26,326 bases of DNA from a virus, in IMG/VR virus record IMGVR_UViG_3300037485_000099, positions 1 through 26,326 of that record. One strand, 5' to 3'. Shown piece by piece: positions 16,379-23,203 of this stretch; within the stretch, counting starts at the first letter, position 1; every line of letters begins with the position of its first letter. The notes beneath the pieces were generated by a model that had not been told where the DNA came from, made no database searches, and saw nothing but the letters and a program-made list of their open reading frames with translations. Both the position numbers and the translations under genes were made by a program.

Positions 16379-16830
16379 TATGCAACTCCTTCAAATAACT
16401 TACGTTCATCTAATCTTCTCTTCTGTAAACCTTTTAATACCTTACCACCAGCTCTACAATACTTGACTAGCGATTCCATAGCCGCTTCTTTATCGCCACG
16501 AAGCAACGCTTGACGGATGGTTGAACGCTGAAAGCATCCAAGACCCAGATTGAAGCAAAAACTAATAATAGCGTCAAATTCATGTTGTCGAAGAGGCACG
16601 TTAGGTAGCATCTTAGATACTCCCAACTCGAAGCGACGTAAGTCTGATTTAAGAATTCCATCTATTTCCTCGTTACTAAAAGTTCTGTTCCATTCAGGAG
16701 GTAGTGTTTTACCATCACCAATCAAATGACCAATTCCCACTGTCCACAGTTTTGCGGGACACTGGTATGGTTTGTTTCTAACACCTTCATGATGTCGGAT
16801 TAACTTAATTGCCTCTTTAGATACTTTCAC
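16378..16830 (-). CDS. GH24 lysozyme (endolysin) with E-C-T active site
   Basis: Starting at GTG 16830 gives 150 aa, typical for T4-like lysozymes, with 14 bases of overlap with the holin gene. Near the N-terminus, HHEGVRNKPYQCPAKLWTVG then IGH forms the GH24 active-site region: E15, C24 at +9 and T30 at +6, so Cys replaces the usual Asp. The same spacing is known for phage P1 Lyz (E-C-T). The rest fits the family: RQHEFDAIISFCFNLGLG, and YCRAGGKVLKGLQKRRLDER at the C-terminus. It cleaves peptidoglycan. The frame also stays open upstream to a TTG at 16905, adding a 25-residue hydrophobic N-terminus, so the start is uncertain. It lies just downstream of the holin. Confidence 0.85.
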   Translation of the reverse strand: MKVSKEAIKLIRHHEGVRNKPYQCPAKLWTVGIGHLIGDGKTLPPEWNRTFSNEEIDGILKSDLRRFELGVSKMLPNVPLRQHEFDAIISFCFNLGLGCFQRSTIRQALLRGDKEAAMESLVKYCRAGGKVLKGLQKRRLDERKLFEGVA

Positions 16831-17314
16831 GTTTCTTTTCCCAAGTGCGAGAACCAAAGTAAAAGCCAATAATACTTGCAGTAATAGCCATTTCTTCAGA
16901 ACCAAATACTTCTTGAGAAGCTACAACAAAGTCTACACCTGACCACATAGCCCATATTAATGAGATAAGGTTAATAATAACAAGTTCACCTACAAAGATA
17001 AACGCTACTACAGGTCTAACCATAGCGTTCCAGTTCTTAACTGTAGGACTTGCACTTTCTACTAACTTAGCATCGTGAGTATATAAAGCTTCACGTTCTT
17101 GAGCATAAGTCTCAGCATAAGTGCCTTCTAATTCAATAGCTGCAATTTTTTCTTGAGCTACAAAACCTTTTTCTGCCATAAGCAAAGCTTGGGCATTTTG
17201 TAATTGAGCCATTTCACGTTCATGTTTTTGATCTCCTTTTTGTTGGAAGAATCCAAGCAAAGAAGGTAATCCTGAAGTAGCAAATCCTAGTATACCAGAT
17301 AATATTGATAACAT
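16817..17314 (-). CDS. Holin-like 3-TM membrane protein (GTA_holin_3TM type)
   Basis: This 165-aa protein has an N-terminal hydrophobic segment (MLSILSGILGFATSGLPSLL), then a charged helical stretch (HEREMAQLQNAQALLMAEKG and beyond), then VKNWNAMVRPVVAFIFVGEL leading into a second membrane region, and finally ITASIIGFYFGSRTWEKKRE. The MVRP and GFYFGSRTWEKKR patterns are those of the 3-TM holin family first described for gene-transfer-agent release. Holins make lethal lesions in the inner membrane and let the endolysin reach peptidoglycan, which fits its place directly upstream of the lysozyme. AGGAAA precedes the ATG. Confidence in family is good; activity is inferred. Confidence 0.82.
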   Translation of the reverse strand: MLSILSGILGFATSGLPSLLGFFQQKGDQKHEREMAQLQNAQALLMAEKGFVAQEKIAAIELEGTYAETYAQEREALYTHDAKLVESASPTVKNWNAMVRPVVAFIFVGELVIINLISLIWAMWSGVDFVVASQEVFGSEEMAITASIIGFYFGSRTWEKKRESI

Positions 17315-17315
17315 G

Positions 17316-17711
17316 TTAGTTTCCTAGTGGGTTAATAACTGCTTTTTTAAGAGCTTTCATGTCTTCTTTGACATTCGTTACTGTATCAGCAATCTTGTCT
17401 TGTGAAGATCTAGCCATCGCATTAGCTTCAATCGCTTTACCATAAGCTTCATTAGCTTTCTCTAGAGCACGATTGTTAGACATCATAACATCTACAAGTT
17501 GTCTCTCAGTGGATTTAGATCTATCTTCTAATACAGTAATGCGTGTTTCTACATTACTCATTTTCTTTACTTCATCAATCGTACTCTGTAAGTCGTTGAA
17601 GAGGGTTATTCCGTAGTAAACTGGTCCACCTATTGCGGTTAAGAGAATCGAACCTATCACCAATAGTTGTTTCGGTGAGAAGCGTGAGAGTAAACTCTTG
17701 AGTTCGTCCAT
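17316..17711 (-). CDS. Single-TM protein with long coiled coil; spanin- or holin-accessory candidate
   Basis: This 131-aa protein starts MDELKSLLSRFSPKQ with CAGGAACAAGAAT upstream, so the start is well supported. A membrane segment follows (about 16-38, LLVIGSILLTAIGGPVYYGI). The remaining 90 residues look like a long coiled coil rich in Glu, Lys, Ala and Asn (VETRITVLEDRSKSTERQLV, then ALEKANEAYGKAIEAN). A short cytoplasmic N-terminus plus one TM and a periplasmic coiled coil is the topology of inner-membrane spanins, but I find no convincing lipobox partner. It lies between the exported TSR protein and the holin, so a lysis role is likely. The first 137 bases overlap the preceding gene. 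Confidence 0.75.
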   Translation of the reverse strand: MDELKSLLSRFSPKQLLVIGSILLTAIGGPVYYGITLFNDLQSTIDEVKKMSNVETRITVLEDRSKSTERQLVDVMMSNNRALEKANEAYGKAIEANAMARSSQDKIADTVTNVKEDMKALKKAVINPLGN

Positions 17712-18627
17712 ATTCTTGTTCCTGTTCTAGTTTAAATATTTCTTCTATTTGTTGTTGTTGCATGTTATAAGATTGATTAATTAAATTCAAACTCATAACT
17801 AATCCAAATCCTGGTACTAAATCTTTACCTTTTGGTACATCTGGTGTCTTAATTTCTACTTTAGCTGATCCTGCTGTCGTATTTGCAGGTATTCTAGCCT
17901 CTGTAGCCGATGTCGTCGTAGTATCTTTTACTTGTATGGTTGCTACCGAAGTAGCTGGAGTCTCCACAGTCGTTTGCAACGCAGTCAGTTCCTGTGCAAT
18001 TACAGGTTCTGGTTGGATTAACGGAGCAGTTGTGACTTGCGACAAAGGACTCATTGGATTTAATGGACTTATTGGACTCACAGGTGATTCCACATTCGTG
18101 GGATTTGTGATAGATTTCACACACGTGTCTATAACCACAGTCCAAGGACCAAATATGGGAGTCGAGTAAGGATCCGAGCATATTGAGCTTCTTGACTCTT
18201 GTATTGATCCAATATATCCAGCTTCGCATGCTAAAGTTCTGTATTCTCTTGCTTCGAAGCAGGTTGGCGGATCTTGCGTGCAATTGTCACTAGCCGTTGT
18301 CCAATCTGACCAGCTTTGTGTAGAGCAAGTATAACTCCTGCTTTGATTAATCCCACCGCTATAATGAGGTAATGGACAAGCAAGCGTCCTAGTTTCAATA
18401 CTATCGGTGCAACTAGGTTGTAAATATATCGAACAATACGGATCGTTAGGTCTATACCACGTACAATAATGGTTTTGCATAACGTCAGGAACTTCAATAT
18501 CGTAACATACCATTGAGTCATTTAAATACCATCCTTCTGGAGTTGATGAATACGTACAATACCAAGCATAAGCATTACTTGCTGTCAGAGACAGTAGGAA
18601 GCTCAGGAAGATTGAAATCCTCACCAT
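17575..18627 (-). CDS. Exported protein with two thrombospondin-like repeats
   Basis: I chose ATG 18627, because MVRISIFLSFLLSLTASNAYA is a clear signal peptide; an upstream start at 18681 would bury it and overlap the previous gene further. The 350-aa product has a Trp/Cys-rich N-terminal part and then two repeats of the pattern C...R-x-L-A-C...G...SR...C...W-x-x-W/P-W...C (about residues 70-120 and 125-172), which resemble thrombospondin type-1 repeats. A Pro/Ser linker (VESPVSPISPLNPMSPLSQV) and a Thr/Ala/Pro-rich stretch follow. The C-terminus is Gln/Glu-rich. The start overlaps the preceding gene by 53 bases and the end overlaps the next by 137. The function is unknown; a cell-surface or periplasmic role during infection is inferred. 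Confidence 0.75.
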   Translation of the reverse strand: MVRISIFLSFLLSLTASNAYAWYCTYSSTPEGWYLNDSMVCYDIEVPDVMQNHYCTWYRPNDPYCSIYLQPSCTDSIETRTLACPLPHYSGGINQSRSYTCSTQSWSDWTTASDNCTQDPPTCFEAREYRTLACEAGYIGSIQESRSSICSDPYSTPIFGPWTVVIDTCVKSITNPTNVESPVSPISPLNPMSPLSQVTTAPLIQPEPVIAQELTALQTTVETPATSVATIQVKDTTTTSATEARIPANTTAGSAKVEIKTPDVPKGKDLVPGFGLVMSLNLINQSYNMQQQQIEEIFKLEQEQEYGRTQEFTLTLLTETTIGDRFDSLNRNRWTSLLRNNPLQRLTEYD

Positions 18628-19051
18628 AGAGTGCTTTAAACCTTTCTGGATATCGTTTAAACCATGCTTTTCTAGCTGCATGACCCATCATTCCGCCATA
18701 AGGACAAGGACTACCACTCATCTCCATAGCGTTCCATCCTCTAATATCTTGACAAAGAACACTTACACCAGTTACTTTTAAACCACCAGTATTAAACGCA
18801 TTAAATATCTTAATACGTTCACAGTTCTCATCAATGATTGTCATACCACCACTGATAGATAATACACCTGTGTTAGCACCACCAGATACACCTGAACGAC
18901 ACATATCATTAGAGAAACCTGAAATACTTGGTGCCATAGCAGAAGGTACTGGCATACCTTTTTGGTTAATTGTAGTTGTATCAGCATGAGCGTTATCTAT
19001 CAACCAACATACCAGTAAAACTATAACTGTCCAGGATAAGAGTTTAGTCAT
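18575..19051 (-). CDS. Secreted or periplasmic cysteine-containing protein, 158 aa
   Basis: MTKLLSWTVIVLLVCWLIDN followed by AHA-D forms a signal peptide with a likely cleavage after residue 23. The mature part has four Cys (in MCRSGVSGG, ENCERIKIF, VLCQDIRGW and SPCPYGG), enough for two disulfides, and a basic segment (AARKAWFKRYPERFKAL). The SGVSGG ... DENCERIK ... LCQDxR ... AMEMxGxPCP pattern recalls a hypothetical protein seen in aquatic phages, usually near lysis genes. I do not know its activity. Translation starts immediately after the 55-aa membrane protein gene and the end overlaps the TSR protein gene by 53 bases. A periplasmic role at infection or lysis is inferred. Confidence 0.78.
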   Translation of the reverse strand: MTKLLSWTVIVLLVCWLIDNAHADTTTINQKGMPVPSAMAPSISGFSNDMCRSGVSGGANTGVLSISGGMTIIDENCERIKIFNAFNTGGLKVTGVSVLCQDIRGWNAMEMSGSPCPYGGMMGHAARKAWFKRYPERFKALYGEDFNLPELPTVSDSK

Positions 19052-19052
19052 T

Positions 19053-19220
19053 TTAGAAAAATTTATGAGTTAATAAAAATACGATAACAAATCCTGCAGT
19101 ACCTAACATGATCTGTTCTAGTCGTTTTAATCTAGCATTAATCTGTTCATAACGTAAAGCACAGATCTCTTCATGCGTACTAATACGATGATCTACTTCT
19201 TGAATGTCAGGTTTAGTCAT
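19053..19220 (-). CDS. 55-aa small membrane protein, possible lysis accessory
   Basis: The gene starts MTKPDIQEVDHRISTHEEIC and continues ALRYEQINARLKRLEQIMLG. It then has a single C-terminal membrane segment, TAGFVIVFLLTHKFF. A charged amphipathic helix in front of a C-terminal TM anchor is a frequent design of small phage proteins beside lysis genes, sometimes annotated as holin-like. It starts two bases after the upstream 53-aa gene and ends one base before the secreted protein gene. Size and arrangement support a real gene; the exact role is open. Confidence 0.72.
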   Translation of the reverse strand: MTKPDIQEVDHRISTHEEICALRYEQINARLKRLEQIMLGTAGFVIVFLLTHKFF

Positions 19221-19222
19221 CT

Positions 19223-19384
19223 TTATTTATCCGCTGGTAACGGTGTGTTGCCCTCGTCTAACCATTTAAGGTAGGCTTGGTAGTCTGGATTATTAGGATT
19301 TTCTAAAAATGAGCACGAACTTCCGTCATCGTTTGTTTTAATGATTGAAATCAATCCTAAATAATCTTTAGATAATTTATACAT
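19223..19384 (-). CDS. 53-aa fibre-associated small protein
   Basis: The translation begins MYKLSKDYLGLISIIKTNDD and ends with NPDYQAYLKWLDEGNTPLPA followed by DK. The NPxYQAYLxWLxEGNTPxPAD ending recurs in small proteins next to tail-fibre genes of aquatic phages, often in pairs with fibre chaperone-type proteins. It is acidic, with no signal peptide. The ATG lies two bases downstream of the large fibre gene stop. A fibre-assembly or fibre-tip role is a guess based on location. Confidence 0.75.
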   Translation of the reverse strand: MYKLSKDYLGLISIIKTNDDGSSCSFLENPNNPDYQAYLKWLDEGNTPLPADK

Positions 19385-19386
19385 AT

Positions 19387-20490
19387 TTATAACTCCGCTG
19401 AAAGTGTAAATATACCAGGATTAGTAACATTTGGTTCGTTTCTATATGTTCTATAAGTAGTTAAACCAGTAAATCCAGCCTGATTATAATTAAATGATAG
19501 TGAATTATTTTGATATCCAGAGTCTGTTGGAGTTGATGATGATGAGTATCCAGCACTAACCATATCGCCCATTGCAATATTACCGCTTGTTTTTCCAACT
19601 GTAACTACATCAGACCTCAAAGGAACAAATAACGGAATTATTCCATTCATAGCTGATGATGTTGCTGCAATATTTACACTACTTTTTGCTACTTGATAAT
19701 ACCTCTGACACAATGTTAATTCCTGACCATAAAGTCTGCGTTCAAACGGTGTTGCTGTTGAACCTACTTCTAGTTGGACACCTGTGATGTAGAAGGTAGC
19801 TCCGTTAGTGCCTACTACTTGTGTTTGCCCTGTAACACCAAATATAGAACCTGTTGATGTCCATGACCCTGACGCTGCACTTGAAGTAGAACCTGCACCA
19901 AGACAGAAACCTACACCTATTCCCAATCCATTAGTAGTTAGCCATGTTCCCGATGTATCACCAGCTATAGTAATAGTTTTGTATTCCCAAGTGTTTGCTG
20001 AAGATATTGTATAAAGAATAGGATATGTTCTACTATAGCTATTATTATAAACCAATGCACCAAAACTACCTGTTAATGAACTTCTTACCCAAAAACTTAA
20101 AGTTATTGTTTTAGCATTTGCAGTTCCAAAACCTAAATCAGCAATGTTATATCCCTCTATAGCTTGAGATAGAAAAAAATAATCACTCCCAGTTGGAGTA
20201 TATGCAGATAATGATGTTGCACCTAAATAATTAGTAAATCCTGTTGGCGGAGTAACTGACGCTGCATTTTGTTGGACTGAGTATTTTGATGCTACTGATT
20301 GAAAACATCTCCATCTATCTAAAGAATAAATACCATCTCCAGGCGTGAAACTAGCTCCAGCATTTCTCTGGTCAATAACCATTGCACCGTTAATAATACG
20401 GTTCTTTAGCACATAAGGTGACGCTGCAGCAGTCTGAGAACTACCATCATTAAAGGTTATACCATTACTACCATTAAGCGTTACACTCAT
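19387..20490 (-). CDS. Tail fibre with carbohydrate-binding-like domain
   Basis: The ATG at 20490 overlaps the preceding stop (ATGA) and has GGAAGGAAG upstream; starting there gives MSVTLNGSNGITFNDGSSQT, a common fibre N-terminus. The 367-aa product then shows NRIINGAMVIDQRNAGASFT followed by a jelly-roll-like domain with DRWRC, WEYKTITIAGDTSGTW and TFYITGVQLEVGSTATPFER, then RRLYGQELTLCQRYYQ. This arrangement, ending in ATPFERR..EL..CQRYY, is typical of phage tail fibres and adhesins with carbohydrate-binding folds. It probably contacts host polysaccharide. It is the most downstream large fibre gene in the bank. The domain name is inferred from pattern recognition, without a search. Confidence 0.83.
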   Translation of the reverse strand: MSVTLNGSNGITFNDGSSQTAAASPYVLKNRIINGAMVIDQRNAGASFTPGDGIYSLDRWRCFQSVASKYSVQQNAASVTPPTGFTNYLGATSLSAYTPTGSDYFFLSQAIEGYNIADLGFGTANAKTITLSFWVRSSLTGSFGALVYNNSYSRTYPILYTISSANTWEYKTITIAGDTSGTWLTTNGLGIGVGFCLGAGSTSSAASGSWTSTGSIFGVTGQTQVVGTNGATFYITGVQLEVGSTATPFERRLYGQELTLCQRYYQVAKSSVNIAATSSAMNGIIPLFVPLRSDVVTVGKTSGNIAMGDMVSAGYSSSSTPTDSGYQNNSLSFNYNQAGFTGLTTYRTYRNEPNVTNPGIFTLSAEL

Positions 20491-20831
20491 ACTACTTCCT
20501 TCCAATTAGTTGTTGCTTCATCCCATGAATATACTTTACCATCTGTAGGATAGTCTACAGGAGCTTTCCATAACCATGTTGATTCGTTTAGAGTCCATGA
20601 TGGATAAGGTTGTGGTGCATAGAATACGTCATTAGTAGCATCGTATGTGTAACCAATACCAGCATAGTTACCTCTTAAAGGTCTACCTTCTGGATGTTGA
20701 TTACCATGAGTGTTATATGATGTTTGAATCCATGATCCTGGACTTGAATCTACAAAGGTATTAAAGAAGTCAGCTTCTGCTACGATGACTTGTACTACTT
20801 TACCGTCTGTTACTTTTGCGTAATGTGCCAT
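20487..20831 (-). CDS. Fibre-bank protein with conserved SYNTHG/RGNYAGIGYTYD motif
   Basis: I chose ATG 20831, preceded by AAGGAT, giving 114 aa starting MAHYAKVTDGKVVQVIVAEA. An upstream extension to 20894 is in frame but overlaps the Gly-rich gene and lacks a ribosome site. The middle, IQTSYNTHGNQHPEGRPLRG then NYAGIGYTYDATNDVFYAP, and the end, WKAPVDYPTDGKVYSWDEAT, match a protein I know from aquatic phage genomes, where it sits among fibre genes. The product is probably a tail-fibre tip or structural protein. No enzymatic motif is evident. Confidence 0.82.
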   Translation of the reverse strand: MAHYAKVTDGKVVQVIVAEADFFNTFVDSSPGSWIQTSYNTHGNQHPEGRPLRGNYAGIGYTYDATNDVFYAPQPYPSWTLNESTWLWKAPVDYPTDGKVYSWDEATTNWKEVV

Positions 20832-20841
20832 ATATATATCC

Positions 20842-21813
20842 TTATGCTGTGTATGAACCAGATGCTGTAAATTTAATAATTGTGTTAGAACCACTTGTGG
20901 TTATTGTAGGAGAGCCTGTTGTAGTTCCTGAATAGTTTGCCGTTGGGACTGAAATAATAATTACACCAGAGCCACCAGAACCTCCTGTATTAGCTTGAGA
21001 TTGATTAGAAGTACATCCACCGCCTCCTCCAGTGTTAGCAGTGCCAGGACTTCCATTACTTGTAAAACCCCCAGCTGCACCGCCGCCACCTGAACCAGCA
21101 GTACCTAAACTAATACTTCCATTGCCACCCCCAGCTCCACCACCTGCATAAGTTACAGATGAACCTGTTATTGAAGATGCAGTTCCATTTCCACCATCAC
21201 CACCTTTTGAGCCTGGAACCCCAGCTTGACCTGCTGCACCTGCACCGCCTCCACCTCCGCTAGGACTACCAGCAGTTCCAGGAGTTGCACCCCCAGCATT
21301 TCCTTGTCCAGAAGTACCAGAACCTCCGTTTACATTACTTGTTAAGGTTGTATTACTTCCAGCACCACCTCCTGAACCGCCATTCTGCCCAGCGCCTGGA
21401 GTTCCTCCTATTAATCCACCTCCACCGCCACCTACAGCAGTTGTTAATCCTGTAAATGTAGAATTAGACCCATTATTTCCTACAGTGCCACCAGTAGTTC
21501 CAGCACCTCCACCGCCAACGGTTGCTGTATATACTGTTCCACTACTTAAAGATGTTGTTCCGCTTAATAATCCACCAGCTCCACCTCCACCACCTGTTGC
21601 TCCGCCACCACCTGCAACTACTAAATACTCAACTACATATTGATTTCCTGCAGTTCCAGCTGTAACCCATCCACCAACAGTATTATAAGCTTCTATTTGA
21701 CCTGTTGTTGTGTTGTATCCAGTGTACCCTGTTGATAAACCAGTAGTAGGTCTACCAGCAGTAGTCCATGATGGTAATCCAACTCCTTTGGTTCCGTCTA
21801 GTGTAATAGGCAT
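20842..21813 (-). CDS. Glycine-rich tail fibre adhesin
   Basis: The 323-aa protein starts MPITLDGTKGVGLPSWTTAG with a fibre-type module (GYTGYNTTTGQIEAYNTVGG), then EYLVVAGGGG followed by about 200 residues that are mostly Gly with Ala, Ser, Thr and Asn. It ends IIKFTASGSYTA. A Gly-rich domain bracketed by VEYLVVAGGGG and a closing F-T-x-S-G-S-Y is a known phage and bacterial surface pattern. Long Gly runs can pack as polyglycine II helices, as in phage S16 adhesin gp38. It probably forms the host-binding tip. The ATG overlaps the upstream stop (TAATG). The DNA is rich in GGN codons, and plus-strand reading frames there are shadows. Confidence 0.85.
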   Translation of the reverse strand: MPITLDGTKGVGLPSWTTAGRPTTGLSTGYTGYNTTTGQIEAYNTVGGWVTAGTAGNQYVVEYLVVAGGGGATGGGGGAGGLLSGTTSLSSGTVYTATVGGGGAGTTGGTVGNNGSNSTFTGLTTAVGGGGGGLIGGTPGAGQNGGSGGGAGSNTTLTSNVNGGSGTSGQGNAGGATPGTAGSPSGGGGGAGAAGQAGVPGSKGGDGGNGTASSITGSSVTYAGGGAGGGNGSISLGTAGSGGGGAAGGFTSNGSPGTANTGGGGGCTSNQSQANTGGSGGSGVIIISVPTANYSGTTTGSPTITTSGSNTIIKFTASGSYTA

Positions 21814-22046
21814 TATACGTTCTCCAATGATATACTTTTTAATTTTTCTACTGTATCTGCGGTATCCACAAGTTGAGTAATATCACGAAGTCTTTGCTTC
21901 TCTGCAACAATAGCAGATGTGTCTGCGTTAGATTCTAATGCACGTTGAAACGCTACATCTTGTGCTTCTAGTAATGGCTTACGCTCAATACGAAGTCTGT
22001 CCTTAGTAATATCTTTAGCTTTGTTTATATCAATAATTATTGCCAT
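21813..22046 (-). CDS. Small charged protein, probable fibre-assembly chaperone
   Basis: Two ATGs (22052 and 22046) are possible. AGGGA lies three bases before the first and nine before the second, so I prefer 22046, giving 77 aa starting MAIIIDINKAKDITKDRLRI. The protein is helical and charged, with ERKPLLEAQDVAFQRALESN and LVDTADTVEKLKSISLENV. Chaperone-like proteins with helices of this sort follow fibre genes in many phages (XkdW or DUF4376-like), but I cannot assign a family. It overlaps the 61-aa gene by 10 bases and its stop overlaps the Gly-rich fibre ATG. Confidence 0.76.
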   Translation of the reverse strand: MAIIIDINKAKDITKDRLRIERKPLLEAQDVAFQRALESNADTSAIVAEKQRLRDITQLVDTADTVEKLKSISLENV

Positions 22047-22222
22047 GTCCATGCGTCCCTAAAAGTTCTGTCTGTTGGTATTTCAGATACGTCTACAATG
22101 TTATATGCTTTGCCTGCTGGTACATCTTTAGCAGCAATTTCTTCGATAGTTAGACCGCAATCAGCAGGAACTATAATACTAATTCCGCCTTCGTCATTTC
22201 GATATATTATTCTTTTATTCAT
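22037..22222 (-). CDS. 61-aa tail-associated small protein
   Basis: The gene starts MNKRIIYRNDEGGISIIVPA with AAGGACTAATT upstream. It ends with DVSEIPTDRTFRDAWTWQ. The IPTDRTFRDAW ending appears in small phage proteins that sit beside fibre and assembly genes, and I recognise the pattern, though no activity is known. Its stop overlaps the start region of the next small gene. The pair 22037-22222 and 21813-22046 probably acts together in fibre folding or attachment. Confidence 0.8.
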   Translation of the reverse strand: MNKRIIYRNDEGGISIIVPADCGLTIEEIAAKDVPAGKAYNIVDVSEIPTDRTFRDAWTWQ

Positions 22223-22231
22223 AATTAGTCC

Positions 22232-22750
22232 TTATCTAAAAATTGTAACATTGACAGTATTAACATCATATAATGTTTTATTTACGCCATTCCCACCATA
22301 AGCAGTCCATACATGAAATGCAGATGTTGATTTTGTCCTTGTTTGATTTTCACATCCAACCACTAAATTAGTTCCAGGTGTTCCATCATTTGGTAAAGCT
22401 ACTCCACAATAATTAGTATCTGGCATAGCTGTTGTTAAATTAACTGTATAATCACCTGTTCCATTATCAGTAATACTTGTTACATTAGCTGAACCACGAA
22501 TTGCTACTGTACTTGTACCGTTAAAATTTACCCATGCACGACATCCGTATGCAACTGCTGCTGAACCATAACCAGAGTTAAAAGATAAATTACCAGAAAC
22601 AGACCCTGTTCCAGTTACTGTTGCACCACTAGATGTAAGTGCTAATACTGTAGTACCATCAGATTGTAAGTCTAGAGATCCAGAATCAGCAGCGGTTGTG
22701 ATTAAACCACCTGATCCTGTAGAAGTAGCATTAATAATGTTATTTGGCAT
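22232..22750 (-). CDS. Tail-fibre-like protein, 172 aa
   Basis: The start is MPNNIINATSTGSGGLITTA with GGAAAACAAT upstream. The N-terminal third is low-complexity Ser/Thr/Gly (DLQSDGTTVLALTSSGATVT). Residues from about 70 on, with AYGCRAWVNFNGTSTVAIRG followed by SANVTSITDNGTGDYTVNLT, match a small fibre domain known in many tail-fibre proteins. The arrangement (N-terminal attachment and C-terminal beta domain) suits a short fibre or receptor-binding component. It starts nine bases downstream of the stop of the 147-aa fibre protein. Confidence 0.82.
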   Translation of the reverse strand: MPNNIINATSTGSGGLITTAADSGSLDLQSDGTTVLALTSSGATVTGTGSVSGNLSFNSGYGSAAVAYGCRAWVNFNGTSTVAIRGSANVTSITDNGTGDYTVNLTTAMPDTNYCGVALPNDGTPGTNLVVGCENQTRTKSTSAFHVWTAYGGNGVNKTLYDVNTVNVTIFR

Positions 22751-22759
22751 ATTGTTTTC

Positions 22760-23203
22760 CTATAAGATAACCCAGGTTTGCCCTGAAGGTATAGTAACTG
22801 CTACTCCAGCATCAATTGTGATGGGTCCTACACTGAACCCATTCTTTGCAGTTGATAGTGTATAGTTAGATGAAACAGTTGTTGAATTTTCGTAGATAAC
22901 TCCACCAGCAGAAGCTCCTCCACCGATAGAACCCCATGCTGTTGTATAACCTTCAAAACCACCTGAAGTGGTATTGTAACGAATCATACCTGCAGTTGGT
23001 GTACCTGGACGAGCTCCGTCAGCACCTTTTGGAAGTGTTAGAGAACCAGTACCTGGCATTGAGATTTCATTGCCACTAAATACAAACGTAGCTATCTGAG
23101 TACCAGTAACCTTTTTACTCGTACCTGCTTCGTTTATTTCAAATTCATTGGCACCTGCAACGGAAGCCGCTGCGGTTAATCCTGATATTTTTACATTTGC
23201 CAT
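22760..23203 (-). CDS. Tail-fibre-like protein, 147 aa
   Basis: It begins MANVKISGLTAAASVAGANE with FEINEAGTSKKVTGTQIA, an N-terminal module that recurs in fibres of marine phages. A middle part, RPGTPTAGMIRYNTTSGGFE, is the RPxTPxxGxIRYN...xxFEGY module common in fibres, and a short C-terminal beta domain ends in IPSGQTWVIL. The start follows the preceding RITE-repeat gene directly. The likely role is a fibre or baseplate-like appendage, by pattern. Confidence 0.85.
   Translation of the reverse strand: MANVKISGLTAAASVAGANEFEINEAGTSKKVTGTQIATFVFSGNEISMPGTGSLTLPKGADGARPGTPTAGMIRYNTTSGGFEGYTTAWGSIGGGASAGGVIYENSTTVSSNYTLSTAKNGFSVGPITIDAGVAVTIPSGQTWVIL

Noticed and set aside
17894-18283. Minus-strand 129-codon frame inside the TSR protein gene
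   Set aside because: It has no start context and no recognisable pattern, and it lies fully within the better supported frame with signal peptide and repeats. The frame at 18231-18521 is rejected for the same reason despite its hydrophobic runs.
18628-18681. Upstream start for the TSR protein
   Set aside because: It would put 18 charged residues before a clear signal peptide and deepen overlap with the upstream gene.
20832-20894. Upstream extension of the 114-aa fibre-bank protein
   Set aside because: The added residues have no ribosome site and overlap the end of the Gly-rich gene; ATG 20831 has AAGGAT and fits the family's usual start.
20990-21640. Dense CC(A/G/T) repeats on the plus strand, possibly a satellite or CRISPR-like array
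   Set aside because: Period and spacers are irregular and fully explained by glycine codons of the adhesin gene on the minus strand.
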